NCBI GenBank assembly: GCA_024236155.1
Contig: JACKLA010000001.1
Span: 62,001-126,000, forward strand
DNA from: Sphingomonadaceae bacterium
GTDB taxonomy: Bacteria; Pseudomonadota; Alphaproteobacteria; Sphingomonadales; Sphingomonadaceae
Direction of reading: 5' to 3'
DNA: 64,000 nt
Program-made: the position numbers and the translations under genes
In this document: positions 61,128 to 64,000 of the stretch, one piece after another
Layout: each line of letters opens with the position of its first letter
How positions within the stretch are numbered: the first letter of the stretch is position 1
The notes under the pieces: model-generated
The model's database searches: none
Told to the model about the DNA's origin: nothing
Seen by the model: the letters and a program-made list of their open reading frames with translations, nothing else

Positions 61128-61970
61128 TCAGTCCGGAGGCAACAATACGGCGAGCGAATTGCGCTCGTTGGCTTCGGGAAATGCCGCCAGGCCGGCCACT
61201 TCGAAGGCAGGGTCGCGATGGTCGCACCACATCAATCGGTAGCCGGACTCGAGAAAAGGTGAGACGATCTGTGCGTTGGTTCTACCAAATGGGGCCAGCT
61301 TTGGCAGCTCATCGCATTCGAGCAGCACTATCGCCTTGCGCCGGATCAGCAATTGGCTGGCCTGGGGCAGGAACTGCGCCTGCCAGCCTTCGGTGTCGAT
61401 CTTCAGTATGTCTGTCGCATTGCCCGGCGCGCCCAACAGGTCGGAGAGCGCACGCGTTTCGACCCGGCACAACCGATAGGCTTCTCCGCCTGCCTCGCCA
61501 TGCGGGAGATAATGGAAATTGCGGGCCGCCAGATCCAAAGCGCCGCTGCTATCGGACACCAGAACATTCTCAACCTTGGCATCGGCGACGGCGTTGGCTC
61601 GAAGCACCATTTCGACATAAGCTGCCAATGCCGGATTGGGCTCGACCGCGGTAATCTCGACCTCTTCGAACGCACAAGATGCCAGCGCAGAGAAATAGCC
61701 AAAGGCGGCCCCAATATCGAAAAAGCGTACCCTGCGACCAGCCAGTGCAGCACCCAGAGCGAATAGCCATGCCACCAGCGCAGGTTCATGGATGGAGTCT
61801 GCGGCATGTTTGCTTGCCAGCCAGTCTGCCGGCAACATTGCATTGGCGGTGACCGCATGCGGAAAGCGCGCGATTTTTCCGGCGATGGTGATCTCGCTGT
61901 GCATCGGATAGGCCGTGAACGCAGGGGCCAGCCGCGCGAGGTCATCGGGCGTGGGAGGCGCGATGTTCAT
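61128..61970 (-). CDS. FkbM-family methyltransferase
   Basis: 280 residues from the ATG at 61970, overlapping the endonuclease III-like stop. SAM-binding motif VRFFDIGAAFGYFSALAS, acidic strand end ITAVEPNPALAAYV, and TDILKIDTEGWQAQFL, the FkbM post-motif. FkbM enzymes O-methylate sugars or polyketides, and no substrate genes are nearby. The ATGA overlap ties it to the DNA glycosylase gene upstream, probably through operon organisation only. Confidence 0.85.
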   Translation of the reverse strand: MNIAPPTPDDLARLAPAFTAYPMHSEITIAGKIARFPHAVTANAMLPADWLASKHAADSIHEPALVAWLFALGAALAGRRVRFFDIGAAFGYFSALASCAFEEVEITAVEPNPALAAYVEMVLRANAVADAKVENVLVSDSSGALDLAARNFHYLPHGEAGGEAYRLCRVETRALSDLLGAPGNATDILKIDTEGWQAQFLPQASQLLIRRKAIVLLECDELPKLAPFGRTNAQIVSPFLESGYRLMWCDHRDPAFEVAGLAAFPEANERNSLAVLLPPD

Positions 61971-62665
61971 GCCTGCGCCATAGCGCAATCCCTGCGCACC
62001 GGGCAGCCCTCGCACTGCGGCGCAAGCGGGCGACAATGTGTCTGGCCCAGCTTCTTGAGCAACAGGTGATGCTCATCCATATCGGCCGCCGACCATTCGA
62101 TGGGGAGGACCGGCATCAACGCGTCATAGGTGCGTGCAGTGTCCGCCTTTGGCGACACCAGTCCCATGCGCTGCATGATCCGCCGGTGATGCCCGTCGAT
62201 CACCATCGCCTTGCGGTCGAGGGTTGAGGCATTCATCACGCCTGCACTGTTCTTGCGCGCGACACCGGGCAGCCGTTCGAGCCACGCCATGGCATCGGCG
62301 GTGCCGTATTCGGCAAGATGCCGCAAATCGACCGCACCGCGTTCGGCGATGATGGATTGCAGGCAATCCACCAGCCTTTGCGCTGCAACCCGCGGAAAGC
62401 TCTGCCTTTGCAGGCGTGCCTCGATTTGATCCACCGGAGCCGAAGCAACCGCTTCCCAGGAACCATATTCCGCCAGCAAACCATCGGTCGAAGCGTTCGA
62501 TGCAGCCGTTTTGGTCTGCGCCCCGATCACCCCATGGACCAGCACCCATTCGGGCAAGCGGCGCTTGTCCGGCGGACGCACGATCCGCCCGAACCGGTCG
62601 ATCAGTGCCTCCTGCATCCGCCGAAGCACGGCGGTTCGGGGGTCGGAACCAAGCTCAAGCTGCAT
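61967..62665 (-). CDS. Endonuclease III-like DNA glycosylase (HhH-GPD, [4Fe-4S])
   Basis: 232 residues. Base-excision-repair glycosylase: the helix-hairpin-helix LERLPGVARKNSAG carries Lys138 of the Nth-type catalytic pair, and Asp157 in VIDGHHRR is the conserved acidic residue. Four Cys at 211, 218, 221 and 227 (C-x6-C-x2-C-x5-C) form the iron-sulfur cluster. The HGVIGAQTKTAA segment is less like Nth than like other alphaproteobacterial subfamily members, so the lesion spectrum may differ. Confidence 0.9.
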   Translation of the reverse strand: MQLELGSDPRTAVLRRMQEALIDRFGRIVRPPDKRRLPEWVLVHGVIGAQTKTAASNASTDGLLAEYGSWEAVASAPVDQIEARLQRQSFPRVAAQRLVDCLQSIIAERGAVDLRHLAEYGTADAMAWLERLPGVARKNSAGVMNASTLDRKAMVIDGHHRRIMQRMGLVSPKADTARTYDALMPVLPIEWSAADMDEHHLLLKKLGQTHCRPLAPQCEGCPVRRDCAMAQA

Positions 62666-62728
62666 GAAGCAGGCGATAGGGAGGCATCGCAGGCGCCGAC
62701 AAGCCCCGTCTTGCCGCGAACCATCGAT

Positions 62729-62746
62729 TAGGGTATTTACCCTAAT
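62729..62746. promoter_or_regulatory. Perfect palindrome upstream of the CYP153 gene
   Basis: TTAGGGTA-TT-TACCCTAA is an 8-base perfect inverted repeat, 37 bases before the CYP153 start. Its spacing and symmetry are those of a dimeric regulator's operator. It lies in the intergenic gap between the DNA glycosylase start and the P450 gene and could also affect the divergent gene. A likely regulator would respond to alkanes or fatty acids. Confidence 0.5.
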
Positions 62747-62783
62747 TCCTGGAGAGGCCTAAATCCTAGGGAGGAGAGCAACA

Positions 62784-64000
62784 ATGGCTACGGCAGCAGA
62801 CCTGACGGTCAAACCGGCAGAAATCGGCCCGATCGATGTCTCGCGGAAGGAACTTTACGTCGAAGACACCTGGCAGGAACCCTTCCGCCAGTTGCGCAGG
62901 CACGCGCCGATCCAGTTTGTGCCCGATTCGCATTTCGGACCCTATTGGTCGGTTTCGACCTACAAGCCGATCCAGCACATAGAAGCCCTGCCCAAGCTGT
63001 TCTCATCGAGCTGGCAATATGGCGGCATCAGCATCGCCTTCGATCCCGACAGGCTGATGCCGAACGAGATCCGCCAGCCGATGTTCATCGCGATGGATCC
63101 GCCGCACCACACAGCGCAGCGCCGCACGGTTGCGCCTAGCTTTGGCCCGTCCGAGGTCGCCGCGATGAAAGAGGAATGCCGCCAGCGAACCGGCGAACTG
63201 CTTGATACGCTGCCGGTCGGTGAAGCGTTCGACTGGGTCGAGAAGGTCTCGATCGAGCTCACGACCGGAATGCTCGCCAAGCTGTTCGATTTCCCGTGGG
63301 AAGACCGCCACAAGCTGACCGAATGGTCGGACTATGGCGGCGATGTCGAAATGATCCGTGATCCGGAAGGCATTGTCGAGCGCAACGCCAAGCTGCAGGA
63401 AATGGGCGCCGCATTTGCGGGCCTGTGGCAGGAACGCATGACCAATCCTGGCAAGGACCTGATTTCGGTCATGCTCCAATCCGAAGCGATGAGTTCGATG
63501 AGCCCGGAGGAGTTCATCGGCAACCTGATCCTGCTGATCGTGGGCGGCAACGACACGACGCGCAATTCGATGTCCGCCTATGCCTATGGGCTGAGCCGCT
63601 TTCCCGAAGAACGCGCCAAGCTGGAGGCCGACCCATCGCTCATCCCCAATGCGGTGCAGGAACTGATCCGCTGGCAGACCCCGCTCGCGCATATGCGGCG
63701 CACGGTGGAAGAAGACACCGACATGTTCGGGCCGATGATGAAGAAGGGTGACAAGGTCGTGCTGTGGTATCTTTCGGCCAACCGGGACGAGGATATCTTC
63801 GACGATGGCGAAGCGATCCGGGTCGATCGGCACAATGCGCGCCGCCACCTCAGCTTTGGCTATGGTATTCACCGCTGCGTCGGCGCACGGGTGGCGGAGT
63901 TGCAGCTCCACACCTTGCTGGAGGAAATGGCTGCACGCCGCCTGAGGGTGAATGTGCTGGGTGAACCCGAACGTGTGCCTGCCTGCTTCGTCCATGGCTA
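62784..64000 (+). CDS. CYP153-type cytochrome P450, 3' end missing
   Basis: Reads from a strong ribosome site (GGGAGGAGAG) for 405 residues to the window end, so about the last 15 residues are missing. The oxygen-binding I helix GGNDTTRN is at 254-261, the K-helix ERR-type Arg lies in EELIRWQTPLAHMRRT, and the haem Cys365 sits in FGYGIHRCVGAR. GPYWSVSTYK, FIAMDPPHHTAQRRTV and LIRWQTPLAHMRRT are typical of CYP153 alkane hydroxylases, which oxidise terminal carbons of medium-chain alkanes with a ferredoxin and ferredoxin reductase. Soluble, no membrane anchor. Confidence 0.92.
   Translation, partial: MATAADLTVKPAEIGPIDVSRKELYVEDTWQEPFRQLRRHAPIQFVPDSHFGPYWSVSTYKPIQHIEALPKLFSSSWQYGGISIAFDPDRLMPNEIRQPMFIAMDPPHHTAQRRTVAPSFGPSEVAAMKEECRQRTGELLDTLPVGEAFDWVEKVSIELTTGMLAKLFDFPWEDRHKLTEWSDYGGDVEMIRDPEGIVERNAKLQEMGAAFAGLWQERMTNPGKDLISVMLQSEAMSSMSPEEFIGNLILLIVGGNDTTRNSMSAYAYGLSRFPEERAKLEADPSLIPNAVQELIRWQTPLAHMRRTVEEDTDMFGPMMKKGDKVVLWYLSANRDEDIFDDGEAIRVDRHNARRHLSFGYGIHRCVGARVAELQLHTLLEEMAARRLRVNVLGEPERVPACFVHG

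Noticed and set aside
1..64000. CRISPR array
   Set aside because: No regularly spaced 25-40 base direct repeats were seen by reading through the window.

Overview
The window is from an alphaproteobacterium, most likely Erythrobacteraceae/Sphingomonadales. This rests on uniformly high G+C, a CYP153-type alkane hydroxylase, DUF6768 beside an ECF-type sigma factor, GANTC (CcrM) site clustering, and protein sequences that read like Erythrobacter. No 16S gene is present, so the placement is inference.

Positions 1 to about 28,170 are the right-hand part of an integrative conjugative element of the Tn4371-like (traG - CopG - trbBCDEJKLFGI) type. It opens inside a RES-domain toxin gene, followed by traG (coupling protein) and a ribbon-helix-helix gene. 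A cargo block (about 3.0-17.2 kb) separates these from the mating-pair-formation genes trbB-trbI (17.5-26.8 kb), DUF2274 and a convergent LysR gene. A tRNA-Gly(GCC) gene lies just beyond, with its 3' end facing the element, and marks the likely chromosomal boundary. The integrase, relaxase, rep/par genes and left end are outside the window.

The cargo has three modules. (A) Five rightward, overlapping or tightly spaced genes: an acyl-carrier-protein-like small protein, an XRE regulator, an ImmA/IrrE-type HEXXH protease, a cytoplasmic papain-like (C1) peptidase and a thymidylate-synthase-fold protein. (B) A convergent operon of a ribbon-helix-helix protein, a MazG-like pyrophosphohydrolase with a large extra domain, and a uracil-DNA-glycosylase-like protein; its last gene overlaps the TS-fold gene tail-to-tail. 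A DUF2971 gene diverges from it across a paired TTTCATGAAA operator. (C) A leftward restriction operon: an MmeI-like fused restriction-methyltransferase, a very large McrB-like GTPase with additional sensor-like domains, and McrC. Modules A and B look like candidate defence or nucleotide-surveillance systems that I cannot match to a named system.

Positions 28.2-64 kb are chromosomal. They include thioredoxin/TPR, a LON-substrate-binding-domain protein, MarC, FolD, YggT, ArgB, two SNase-like proteins, small membrane and lipoproteins, and an FRG-domain gene next to a gene remnant. The class Ia ribonucleotide reductase genes (nrdB, nrdA) are separated by four small membrane-protein genes; the nrdA upstream region carries probable NrdR boxes and a dense GANTC cluster. 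Further right are GlsB/YeaQ, an alpha/beta hydrolase, a sigma factor with DUF6768, NadB, an ABC ATPase, a zinc-finger protein, TldD, a CPBP protease, a duplicated secreted protein pair, a ComEC-like metallo-hydrolase, a nitronate-monooxygenase-like enzyme, an NhaC antiporter, a trans-sulfuration-type PLP enzyme, an FkbM methyltransferase, an endonuclease III relative and a 3'-truncated CYP153 gene.
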